A stretch of 17,304 nt of DNA from assembly GCA_017423885.1 (NCBI GenBank), contig JAFPCJ010000136.1:1-17304 (forward strand). The letters are read 5' to 3'. This document shows positions 7,359-14,217 of this stretch, one piece after another. Below the pieces are notes generated by a model, which saw only the letters and a list, made by a program, of their open reading frames with translations, was not told where the DNA came from and ran no database searches. The DNA is from Clostridia bacterium (GTDB lineage: Bacteria > Bacillota_A > Clostridia > Oscillospirales > Acutalibacteraceae). How positions within the stretch are numbered: position 1 is the first letter of the stretch; every line of letters begins with the position of its first letter. The position numbers were made by a program, and so were the translations under genes.

Positions 7359-8672
7359 TCAGCTGTTTAAATATATCAATTTTTTAAGCTCATCCATAGT
7401 AATCGACATCGGATTATCGGTAGCACTGATTCTGCCCACTATGACAGAATCTGCGGTGCGGCATATCTCCTCAAGCTTACTGCCGTTGCGCTCAAGCTCG
7501 CTATTTTCCCACTCCTCAATATCGTATGCATAAAGCTCTATAAGCTTGGCTGTCGGTTTTTTATCGGTATCGCAGGCAAAGAAAATTCTGCTTCTGCGCT
7601 TCGAGTCAACCGAAACGGCAATATTCCCGAGCCATTTTTCGGGCAAGGTCATAGAATAACCGTCATTCTGATTTATTACTTCACTCTGGCGCACAACAAA
7701 GGTCTCGCCGTTATAAGCGCTCCAACGCGTACAGTATATTCTTTCGGACGAAGACTTGCTGTCCGCCGCGGGAATCTCCTCGGAAATGGGTATTTCAAGT
7801 ATACCGTCATGATTTACGTCCTTGCACATAAGCGAAGCCGAGCGGGCGGTGCGGCTGTTTTCTCCTGCCGTTTCCTCAAGCAGGGGATTTACAAGCTCAC
7901 CCTTGAAAAGCATAAACACTTCGGTAACTGCACCCGAGCTTTTCAACTCATCAACATATATCGCGTTCTGTCCGTTAGCAAGGGGTGATTCGGTTATCGA
8001 AACGATGCTCTTTACGCCCTTATCCATCATACAGCCCGAAACCTCGGTAACACCCGAATCATCCAAGGTATATAAAGATGCGCGGTTTGTTGAATCTGTG
8101 GTATTTATATGCTGAATAAAAATTTCTTTTTCATTATTGGAATCAAGGTCACAGCAAAGGTATTCGGTATACCTTTGAAGGGTTCTTTGATTTAGCTTAT
8201 TTCCTGTAAACGAATAGACCGCAATCTGTTTTTCGGTTGAGGTCTGCATTTCCCAGCCTATGAGAATCTCCTCGATACCGTCCGCGTTAAGGTCGCAAAA
8301 ATCAACTCGCTCAACTCCGCCTGCCGTTACGGTCTGATCGTCTGCCGATACCCATTCCTCACCGTCAGAGCAAATGAGATTTACGTGCATCTCCTCTTCG
8401 TTAAGGCTGTAAAAAGCAAGCGCTTCCTTTTCACCGTCTCCGTTTATATCATATATTACGATCGCGGAGCGGCGGTCTCCTCCCGAGGGATAGCGCAGGG
8501 TATACGCCTTATCAACACTTTTTTTAAGAGCCTTTTCTATCGGGTAATAATCCCCCATAAGCTCGGGAGGGCTCAGCAGATCATAGATGTTAGCCGGAAA
8601 GACATCACAACCACAAAGACAAACCATAAGCGCTGATACTAACAGCAAAAAGATATTTTTTATTCCTCTCAC
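7359..8672 (-). CDS. Predicted lipoprotein with FG-GAP/VCBS-like repeats
   Basis: This is a 437-residue predicted lipoprotein of unknown function. Residues 5-22 form a lipoprotein signal peptide ending in LCGC, so C22 would be lipidated and the protein held on the outer face of the membrane. Four motifs of the type DxNxDGxxE occur at D75 (DINGDGEKE), D127 (DLNADGIEE), D175 (DLDSNNEKE) and D285 (DVNHDGILE). Spacing is about 50 residues or twice that. The pattern resembles calcium-binding loops of FG-GAP/VCBS beta-propeller repeats; the fold is inferred. The frame extends to an ATG at 8702, but the predicted transcript starts near 8701. The GTG at 8672 has a G-rich ribosome binding site 8 nt upstream and was chosen. 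It is the first gene of the two-component operon, so it may be an accessory sensor for the kinase. Confidence 0.8.
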   Translation of the reverse strand: MRGIKNIFLLLVSALMVCLCGCDVFPANIYDLLSPPELMGDYYPIEKALKKSVDKAYTLRYPSGGDRRSAIVIYDINGDGEKEALAFYSLNEEEMHVNLICSDGEEWVSADDQTVTAGGVERVDFCDLNADGIEEILIGWEMQTSTEKQIAVYSFTGNKLNQRTLQRYTEYLCCDLDSNNEKEIFIQHINTTDSTNRASLYTLDDSGVTEVSGCMMDKGVKSIVSITESPLANGQNAIYVDELKSSGAVTEVFMLFKGELVNPLLEETAGENSRTARSASLMCKDVNHDGILEIPISEEIPAADSKSSSERIYCTRWSAYNGETFVVRQSEVINQNDGYSMTLPEKWLGNIAVSVDSKRRSRIFFACDTDKKPTAKLIELYAYDIEEWENSELERNGSKLEEICRTADSVIVGRISATDNPMSITMDELKKLIYLNS

Positions 8673-8707
8673 GGCATACACCCCCAATATATAATTATAC
8701 ATTAAAC

Positions 8708-8716
8708 ATTATATCA
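8708..8716 (-). promoter_or_regulatory. Extended -10 promoter of the lipoprotein/two-component operon
   Basis: The minus strand reads TGA followed by a perfect TATAAT (8713..8708), an extended -10 element. No good -35 is seen at 16-19 bp, which is common for extended -10 promoters. Predicted transcription starts near 8701, 29 nt before the GTG start of the lipoprotein. It is the only good promoter seen upstream of the long leftward gene string. Confidence 0.62.
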
Positions 8717-8776
8717 TAAAGTTTTTAAAAAAGAAAGTATTTTTTGCGGAGAAATACGCTTTATTTTTACTTTTTC

Positions 8777-8805
8777 TTGCATATAACAAAACTGTATGCT
8801 AACAT
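8777..8805 (+). promoter_or_regulatory. Possible promoter of the glycerophosphodiesterase gene
   Basis: TTGCAT (8777-8782) and TAACAT (8800-8805) are separated by 17 bp, and a TG lies one base before the -10. Predicted transcription starts near 8812, which excludes the upstream in-frame ATG at 8796 and leaves the ATG at 8835 as the start. The match to consensus is moderate. Confidence 0.42.
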
Positions 8806-8834
8806 ATAAATGTAGCATGAAAGGAAGCGAGTAT

Positions 8835-9563
8835 ATGGACACGGTAAAACTAAATAATACAAATGTTAAAATGATAGCCCATCGGGGGTTGAGCGGTCTC
8901 GAATGTGAAAATACCGCCGCCGCATTTATTGCTGCAGCAAATCGCTCGTATTATGGAATCGAAAGCGATGTTCATGTCACGGCTGACGGCAAATTCGTAA
9001 TGCATCACGATGATAAAACAGGGCGGATATTTGAAAAAGACCTCAAAATTGAAGCCACCTCATTCGAAAAGCTTATCGCCCTGCAAAAAAAGAAGGATTC
9101 AAGAAAAACTCCCGAATCCATGCGCCGCGATCTTGCTATCCCCACGCTTGACGATTATATCGATATTTGTAAGAGATATAATAAAAAAGCGATCCTTGAA
9201 ATAAAAAATGAATTTTCAGCCGAAAACATCCGCAAGCTTATCCGACATATCGATTCCTACGGCTATCTTGACGATACGGTCTTCATCTCATTTTACTGGG
9301 AAAACCTTATAAAGCTTCGCACTTTTTTACCCAATCAGAAAGTACAATTCCTTACAGGCTCATGCGAGGGCGGACTCACTCAAAAGCTGATAGATCACCG
9401 CTTTGATCTTGATATTCTTTTCAGCGGTCTTACAAGTTCCGATGTCGCCGCACTTCACAATGCAGGTCTCGAAGTAAACTGCTGGACGGTAAATTCCGTG
9501 CAGGACGCACAAAAAATGCTTGAACTCGGCGTTGATTACATTACTACAAATATTCTTGAATAA
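8835..9563 (+). CDS. Glycerophosphodiester phosphodiesterase family protein
   Basis: This 242-residue enzyme should hydrolyse glycerophosphodiesters to sn-glycerol 3-phosphate and an alcohol. The GDPD motifs are in order: MIAHRGLSG with H16 and R17, ENTAAAF with E25 and N26, GIESDVH with E43 and D45, and VMHHDD with H58. LEIKNE supplies the later metal-binding glutamate, and VNCWTVN lies near the end. No signal peptide or membrane segment is visible, so it should act in the cytosol, perhaps on imported lipid headgroup esters. The ATG at 8835 was chosen over the in-frame ATG at 8796, because AGGA lies 9 nt before it and the earlier ATG falls within the probable promoter. It is divergent from the lipoprotein operon and ends in a strong hairpin terminator. 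The natural substrate is unknown. Confidence 0.92.
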   Translation: MDTVKLNNTNVKMIAHRGLSGLECENTAAAFIAAANRSYYGIESDVHVTADGKFVMHHDDKTGRIFEKDLKIEATSFEKLIALQKKKDSRKTPESMRRDLAIPTLDDYIDICKRYNKKAILEIKNEFSAENIRKLIRHIDSYGYLDDTVFISFYWENLIKLRTFLPNQKVQFLTGSCEGGLTQKLIDHRFDLDILFSGLTSSDVAALHNAGLEVNCWTVNSVQDAQKMLELGVDYITTNILE

Positions 9564-9570
9564 CAAAAGA

Positions 9571-9601
9571 GCTGTCGCAGTGATGCGACAGCCATTTTTT
9601 T
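9571..9601 (+). terminator. Intrinsic terminator, probably bidirectional
   Basis: A perfect 9-bp stem GCTGTCGCA / TGCGACAGC (9571-9579 with 9584-9592) closes a GTGA loop and is followed by C and seven T. It ends the phosphodiesterase transcript. On the minus strand the same stem is followed by TCTTTTGTTATT, a weaker U-rich tract, so it may also end the convergent kinase-like gene, whose stop codon overlaps the T-run. Confidence 0.92.
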
Positions 9602-10202
9602 ACTCAAAAAGCTTTGCAAAAATATGTACGGTATCTTTTATCGATACATCTGTAGTATTTACGCAAAGATCGTAATTCTTTCTGTATCCCCATTTCTGAC
9701 CGGTATAAAACTCATAGTATTTTGCACGGTTTTTATCGATCTTATGGATGCGTTTCTTCATCTGCTTATCGGTATAATGCTCTTCCTCGGGACTACGCTC
9801 AAAGCATCTCTGAACGCGGCTGTCCATATCCGCATAAACAAAAATACGGAAAGGCTTATAGTCACGAAGAATATAATCTGCACAGCGACCTACTATAACG
9901 CAATCGGACTTTTCTGCAAGGCTCTTTATTATATCAGTCTGTGCCTGATATACCGACTGTATCTGCTGCAGAGGGTAACTGTCAACATACGAAATGGTCT
10001 GACCGATCGTAATAGGATAGAGCTGATGGGGCTGACTCTCCATAACACGATGCACATATTCTTCAGAAAGAGAGGTATGCTTGGAAATTTCGGTAACTAT
10101 CTCCTTATCGTAATAATCGATATTAAGCTCCTCTGCAAGACGGCGACCGAATTCACGGCCTCCGCTACCGAACTCACGACCGATAGTAATTAACTTTCCC
10201 AT
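9600..10202 (-). CDS. Cytidylate kinase-like family protein
   Basis: This 200-residue P-loop protein matches the cytidylate-kinase-like family common in Clostridia. The start MGKLITIGREFGSGGREFGRRLAEEL carries the nucleotide-binding loop GREFGSGG (residues 8-15). IDYYDKEIV follows, then a central VIVGRCADYIL segment, and an Arg-rich RVQRCFERSPEEEHYTDKQMKKRI stretch that could be the lid. A true CMP kinase (Cmk) is usually about 220 residues with a different substrate-binding insert, so I do not assign the cmk symbol; the real substrate is unknown. The ATG start has GGAGG 6 nt upstream. The gene is monocistronic, with a strong promoter and a terminator shared with the convergent phosphodiesterase gene. 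Confidence 0.86.
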   Translation of the reverse strand: MGKLITIGREFGSGGREFGRRLAEELNIDYYDKEIVTEISKHTSLSEEYVHRVMESQPHQLYPITIGQTISYVDSYPLQQIQSVYQAQTDIIKSLAEKSDCVIVGRCADYILRDYKPFRIFVYADMDSRVQRCFERSPEEEHYTDKQMKKRIHKIDKNRAKYYEFYTGQKWGYRKNYDLCVNTTDVSIKDTVHIFAKLFE

Positions 10203-10255
10203 AATTTACCTCCAAAACTTTATTGCTTAATAATATATATATTATTCTTTAATTT

Positions 10256-10284
10256 ATTATAGCAAATTTTTAACGATCAGTCAA
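10256..10284 (-). promoter_or_regulatory. Promoter of the cytidylate kinase-like gene
   Basis: On the minus strand TTGACT (10284..10279) and a perfect TATAAT (10261..10256) are 17 bp apart, with TG one base before the -10. This is a near-consensus sigma-A promoter with an extended -10. Transcription should start near 10249, giving a leader of about 47 nt that is very AT-rich and contains the palindrome at 10229-10246. Confidence 0.8.
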
Positions 10285-10305
10285 TATTTTACATAAAAGA
10301 AATTA

Positions 10306-10338
10306 AACAAAAACAAGGACCCGAAAAACGAGTCCTTG
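10306..10338 (-). terminator. Intrinsic terminator after secF
   Basis: On the minus strand CAAGGAC pairs with GTCCTTG (10338..10332 with 10320..10314), with one mismatch, an inner two-pair stem and a five-base loop, followed by TTTTTGTTTAATT. It lies 19 bp after the secF stop and just before the promoter of the next leftward gene, so it should close the secDF transcript. Confidence 0.87.
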
Positions 10339-10356
10339 CCTGATGCATTAAAAATA

Positions 10357-11286
10357 TTATTTTGCTTTCTTGGAATCGCGGAATTCGCGCCAACGAACCC
10401 AAAGCGGACCTGCAACAAACAGCGAGCTGAAGCAACCCGAGATAAGTCCGAATACCATCGGTATAGCAAAGGTACGAAGCGATACAAGACCGTATATCTC
10501 TGCAACAACAATAATGGTAAGAACCGCAATGGTGGTAGTAAGAGTGGTTACGATATTACGGGTAATGATGCCTGTAATACTCATATCCATGTTCTCACTA
10601 ACAGGAAGGTCGGGATACATTCTCTTGTTCTCACGGACACGGTCATAGATAACGATGGTATCGTTGAGCGAATAACCGAGTATAGTAAGTACAACCGCCA
10701 TGTAGTTAGCATCAATCTGCAGACCGAAGATAGCGCAAGCAAAGAAGCTTGCAAATATATCTATAACCAACGCGCAAAGTGCGGTAAGAGCAGCCGAAAC
10801 GCCTCCTATCCTACGGAAACGGAAACCGACATAAATAATAACAAGAATTGCTGTAATAAGAACGGCTACCAAAGCCTTTACAAGGAAGCTTCCTGCAACA
10901 GAGGGGCTTACCGAGTTAGAGTCATAAAGCTCAATGTTATTATCCTTGAATTCCTTTACAAGAGCATCGGTCAAAGCCTCCTGCTTTTCAGCCGCAAGAG
11001 AATCCTTGCCTGCAAGGGAGATACTTAAAGTCTTGGTGTCGCCTGCGATAGAGGTATTCTTACCGGTGGTGAAATCCTTATCGATAACGCCCTTAATAAC
11101 ATCCTTTGCCGCCGCTTCGTCAACCTCACCTGTATAAGAATATGTAATTCTTGTACCGCCCGAGAAGTTGATATCAAGCTTTACACCGCCAATAACAGTG
11201 AAAACAATGCCTGCAATAAACAAGATAGCATAGATCGCTACGCTGATCTTAAACCATTTTTTCGTATTGATATATTTATTAGCCAT
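10357..11286 (-). CDS. secF: Protein translocase subunit SecF
   Basis: SecF works with SecD as an RND-type membrane unit that uses the proton or sodium gradient to pull secreted proteins out of the SecYEG channel. The 309-residue protein has membrane segment 1 at about 11-33, the signature LDINFSGGT (37-45), an extracytoplasmic domain (about 46-130), and five further hydrophobic segments. GYSLNDTIVIYDRVREN (204-220) contains D209, in the ion-translocation region of the family. Length is typical for a stand-alone SecF. The start overlaps the secD stop by 8 bp, so translation is coupled. Bacillus has a fused SecDF; the separate pair here is the common clostridial form. Confidence 0.96.
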   Translation of the reverse strand: MANKYINTKKWFKISVAIYAILFIAGIVFTVIGGVKLDINFSGGTRITYSYTGEVDEAAAKDVIKGVIDKDFTTGKNTSIAGDTKTLSISLAGKDSLAAEKQEALTDALVKEFKDNNIELYDSNSVSPSVAGSFLVKALVAVLITAILVIIYVGFRFRRIGGVSAALTALCALVIDIFASFFACAIFGLQIDANYMAVVLTILGYSLNDTIVIYDRVRENKRMYPDLPVSENMDMSITGIITRNIVTTLTTTIAVLTIIVVAEIYGLVSLRTFAIPMVFGLISGCFSSLFVAGPLWVRWREFRDSKKAK

Positions 11287-12655
11287 TTTTCTTACCTCCG
11301 TAAAGCGCAGGCTTTCTCAAGAATTTAAGCTGAGAAACACTCTTCAGCATATACTTGGAAGCAAGAACACCCATGATAAGGTTGAAGATAACACCGATCA
11401 ACAGCGTATATCCGAACGAATAGATAGAACCTGTAATAGAGGTTCCGAATATAGACATGATGGGCGAGAAGACCTTAGCAACAATGCTGTCGGGAGAACC
11501 GAAGGCACCAATAAGAACGAGCGAAACTATAACGATGGTAACGTTACCGTCGATAATAGCGTTAAGGCTGTTCTTGAAGCCGCTGTCTATAGCGCCGTCA
11601 ATAGTCTTACCCTTCTTGAACTCATCGCGGATACGCTCGGCGGCGATAACGTTACAGTCAACACCTACACCGATCGAAAGAATGATACCGGCAATACCGG
11701 GAATGGTAAGAGTAAAGCTGTCAGCACCGGGGAAATAACCCGAAATGCAAGCGATAGAGCCTGCAAGCTGACCGAGCAGAGCGATAGCCGCAACAAAACC
11801 GTTCATACGGTAGCGGATTATCATAAGCAAGCAGATAATACCAAATGCTATAGCACCTGCGAGCAGCATGACCTCAAGTGCATTTGAACCAAGGGTAGGT
11901 GAAATGACCTGAAGCTTGCTGTCATCAACAGTAAGCGCAAAGGGCAGAGAACCTGCATTGATCTTATCTGCAAGCTCCTTAGCCGCCTCAAAGCTCTCCA
12001 TACCGTCTATGTAAGCAGTACCGCCTGTAATAGCAGTATTAACGGTAGGAGCAGAGATCATAACATCATCCATCCAGATGGAGATGGTCTTTCCTACCAT
12101 CTGTGCGGTAGCCGAAGCAAACTTTGAAGTACCTACATCGGTAAACTCAAGGTATACCACATACTCGCTGTTCTCGTTAACGCCTGCCTGAGCCTGCTTA
12201 ATATCCTCTGCGCCCTTGAGGATTATATCTTTCTGATCCTCATTGCGGCAGAAGGTAAGAAGTGCAGTCTCGCCAAGCTCCTGAACGGCTTCCTGAGCGT
12301 CAAAATCGCTCTCGCCTGCCGCCCACGGGAAACGGACGATAATCTGATGATTATTGTTGTCTGTATAGACCTCATAATCGGTGATGTTGTTGTTTACGAG
12401 ACGAGTCTCGATGATGGCCTTGGCTGCATCCATATCCTCATCGGTAATTTCAACATCAGCCTTATCGGGAGAGAACACAGCCTCTACACCGCCGCTGATA
12501 TCAATACCCCAACGGATATCATCTGCACCCTTGACGTAAACGTTTCTGGTGTCGCCGTAGTAGTTATCGATTCCAAAAAATGCGGTAAATGTAAGCGCAA
12601 GGATCAAAATCAAAACTACAAAAAATACCGGCTTGCCTACTCTTTTGGACTTCAT
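11279..12655 (-). CDS. secD: Protein translocase subunit SecD
   Basis: SecD is the larger partner of SecF in protein export. The 458-residue product has membrane segment 1 at about 9-27, the signature WGIDISGGVEAVF (49-61), and a large extracytoplasmic region to about 258. Five more membrane segments follow. GVGVDCNVIAAERIRDEF (329-346) keeps the family Asp (D333) but has Cys where Ala is common. It is shorter than the Escherichia coli protein (about 615 residues), as usual for Gram-positive SecD. The frame can begin at 12673, but GGAGG lies inside that extension, 8 nt before the ATG at 12655, so the inner ATG is the start. It is the first gene of the secDF operon, with a strong promoter and a palindrome in the leader. 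Confidence 0.96.
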   Translation of the reverse strand: MKSKRVGKPVFFVVLILILALTFTAFFGIDNYYGDTRNVYVKGADDIRWGIDISGGVEAVFSPDKADVEITDEDMDAAKAIIETRLVNNNITDYEVYTDNNNHQIIVRFPWAAGESDFDAQEAVQELGETALLTFCRNEDQKDIILKGAEDIKQAQAGVNENSEYVVYLEFTDVGTSKFASATAQMVGKTISIWMDDVMISAPTVNTAITGGTAYIDGMESFEAAKELADKINAGSLPFALTVDDSKLQVISPTLGSNALEVMLLAGAIAFGIICLLMIIRYRMNGFVAAIALLGQLAGSIACISGYFPGADSFTLTIPGIAGIILSIGVGVDCNVIAAERIRDEFKKGKTIDGAIDSGFKNSLNAIIDGNVTIVIVSLVLIGAFGSPDSIVAKVFSPIMSIFGTSITGSIYSFGYTLLIGVIFNLIMGVLASKYMLKSVSQLKFLRKPALYGGKKNG

Positions 12656-12680
12656 TGGCAAATCCTCCAACATTTTTTTG

Positions 12681-12699
12681 TTTTGTCAGTCTGACAAAA
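12681..12699. promoter_or_regulatory. Perfect 19-bp palindrome in the secD leader
   Basis: TTTTGTCAG-T-CTGACAAAA is a perfect inverted repeat with a one-base centre. It lies about 20-38 bp downstream of the predicted secD transcription start and about 25 bp before the start codon. No U-tract follows it in the direction of transcription, so it does not look like a terminator. A repressor operator (roadblock) is one reading; an RNA hairpin is another. The regulator is unknown. Confidence 0.5.
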
Positions 12700-12724
12700 A
12701 TAAATTAATTATGTCATACTGATT

Positions 12725-12753
12725 ATTATACACAAAGCACTTATTAAAGTCAA
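12725..12753 (-). promoter_or_regulatory. Promoter of secD-secF
   Basis: On the minus strand TTGACT (12753..12748) and a perfect TATAAT (12730..12725) are 17 bp apart, a near-consensus sigma-A promoter. Transcription should start near 12718, giving a leader of about 63 nt. No clear terminator separates it from the aminotransferase gene upstream, so some readthrough is possible. Confidence 0.82.
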
Positions 12754-12775
12754 TCAAAAACTGTAAAAAGTGCCA

Positions 12776-14047
12776 TTATTTTAAAAGCTTCTCCAAAGCG
12801 GCGTATCTAACGGCGGTTGCAAGCACCACAGAAGCCAGCTTTATATCCTCTACCGATGGGTAAGACGGGGCAATACGCAAATTGGAATCCTCGGGATCGT
12901 TACCGTAAGGGAAGGGCGCACCTGCAGGAGTAAGAACCATTCCTGCATTGGCACAAAGCTCCTCAACGCGCTTGGCGCAGCCGGGCATGACCCAAAGACT
13001 TACAAAGTATCCGCCCTTCGGATTGGTCCATCTTGCAATACCCTTGCCCGAAAGCTGTTTTTCAAGCTCGCTTATAACGCTTTCAAACTTGGGACGAAGT
13101 ATCGCGGCATGACGCTTCATATGCTCCTTAACATCATTCAGACTGCGGAACATACGCGCATGTCTTAACTGATTAAGCTTATCGGGACCTATGGTCTGAT
13201 AGCTCATGCGCTGTTTGAGTATGGCAACATTATTGGGACTTGCTCCCTGCGCCGCAACACCTGCACCCGGAAAGGTTATCTTTGAAGTAGAAGTAAAAAT
13301 AAGCGGAAGATCGGGGTTTCCTGCCTTGACACACTCATTATATATGTTAAGCAGCTTGTCACCCTCGTCATACAGATCATGTACCGCATAGGCATTATCC
13401 CAGAATATTCTGAAATCCCCCGCCGCAGGACGAAGCCTTGCCATTCGGCGCACCACCGCATCACTGTAAGTAATGCCTACGGGATTGGAATACTTCGGAA
13501 CGCACCAGATACCCTTTACCGAGCTGTCCTTAACAAGCTCCTCAACAACATCCATATCGGGACCTTCCTCGTTTGTAGGAACCGGAATAAGTGTAAAGCC
13601 GAAATACTCGGTTATTGCGAAGTGACGGTCATAACCAGGAACGGGGCACAAAAATTTAAGCTCTCCCTGACGTCCCCAAGGCTCGCCGCCCATACCGTGA
13701 GTCATTGCTTGTGCGATAGTATCAAACATCATATTAAGCGATGAGTTTCCGCCAACTATTATCTGCTCGGGAGGAAGCTCAAGAATATCACCGAAAAGGA
13801 GCTTGAGCTCGCGCAGACCGTCAAGTCCGCCGTAGTTACGGCAATCGATACCGCTGATGTTTTTAAATCCCGTATCATTGCCGACAAGGTCAAACATCTT
13901 TTCACTCAGATCCATATTATCAAATCCGGGCTTTCCGCGAGACATATCAAGCGAAAGGTGCAAGGAGCGCAAGCGTTCATATTCTGCCTTTACGCTTTTA
14001 AATTCCTCTGCAAGCTCGGAGCGATCCATTTTGATATACTCTGTCAT
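12776..14047 (-). CDS. PLP-dependent aminotransferase, class I/II fold
   Basis: This 423-residue protein is a fold-type I aminotransferase and resembles the bacterial aspartate aminotransferase subgroup that starts with an LSLDMSRGKPGF-type motif (here residues 31-42). Visible PLP-site elements are YSNPVG with N188, WDNAYAVHDL with D217 and Y220, and TSTSKITFPGAG with K256 as the predicted Schiff-base lysine. NLRIAPSYPS near the C-terminus carries the arginine expected to bind the substrate carboxylate. The family transfers amino groups between an amino acid (often aspartate) and 2-oxoglutarate, but the exact substrate cannot be set here. The frame opens with GTG at 14059; the ATG at 14047 is preceded by GAGGTG and was chosen. 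It is monocistronic, with its own promoter, and no obvious terminator follows. Confidence 0.9.
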   Translation of the reverse strand: MTEYIKMDRSELAEEFKSVKAEYERLRSLHLSLDMSRGKPGFDNMDLSEKMFDLVGNDTGFKNISGIDCRNYGGLDGLRELKLLFGDILELPPEQIIVGGNSSLNMMFDTIAQAMTHGMGGEPWGRQGELKFLCPVPGYDRHFAITEYFGFTLIPVPTNEEGPDMDVVEELVKDSSVKGIWCVPKYSNPVGITYSDAVVRRMARLRPAAGDFRIFWDNAYAVHDLYDEGDKLLNIYNECVKAGNPDLPLIFTSTSKITFPGAGVAAQGASPNNVAILKQRMSYQTIGPDKLNQLRHARMFRSLNDVKEHMKRHAAILRPKFESVISELEKQLSGKGIARWTNPKGGYFVSLWVMPGCAKRVEELCANAGMVLTPAGAPFPYGNDPEDSNLRIAPSYPSVEDIKLASVVLATAVRYAALEKLLK

Positions 14048-14073
14048 ATTGAAAATCACCTCATAACTTATAT

Positions 14074-14102
14074 ACTATAATACATTTTACGCGAATTTTC
14101 AA
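14074..14102 (-). promoter_or_regulatory. Promoter of the aminotransferase gene
   Basis: On the minus strand TTGAAA (14102..14097) and TATAGT (14079..14074) are 17 bp apart, each one base from the sigma-A consensus. Predicted transcription starts near 14067, about 20 nt before the ATG, with the ribosome binding site between them. Confidence 0.65.
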
Positions 14103-14167
14103 GAATTTTTATTTTTTATTGCATTTATCGGCGTTTTACACATAATATACTATCTTTTAACGCCGTC

Positions 14168-14200
14168 AAAAAGCAAGAAGCCATACTTTCGCATGGCTTC
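14168..14200 (-). terminator. Intrinsic terminator after the GH39-like gene
   Basis: On the minus strand GAAGCCATGC pairs with GTATGGCTTC (14200..14191 with 14186..14177), including one G-U pair, around a stable GAAA tetraloop, followed by TTGCTTTTT. It lies 17 bp after the glycosidase stop codon. Confidence 0.9.
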
Positions 14201-14217
14201 AAATCAACATCTTCGCG

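Noticed and set aside
8673..8702. ATG at 8702 as start of the lipoprotein
   Set aside because: The extended -10 predicts transcription from about 8701, so this ATG would not be in the mRNA; the GTG at 8672 has the better ribosome binding site and gives a clean signal peptide.
10229..10246. Perfect 18-bp palindrome AATAATATATATATTATT in the leader of the cytidylate-kinase-like gene
   Set aside because: It consists only of A and T in a very AT-rich leader, so the symmetry is weak evidence; listed only as a possible minor leader element.
10336..11028. Plus-strand open frame of 230 codons opposite secF
   Set aside because: It is antisense to secF, starts inside the secDF terminator, and its Asn/Lys/Tyr-rich low-complexity translation is typical of a shadow frame.
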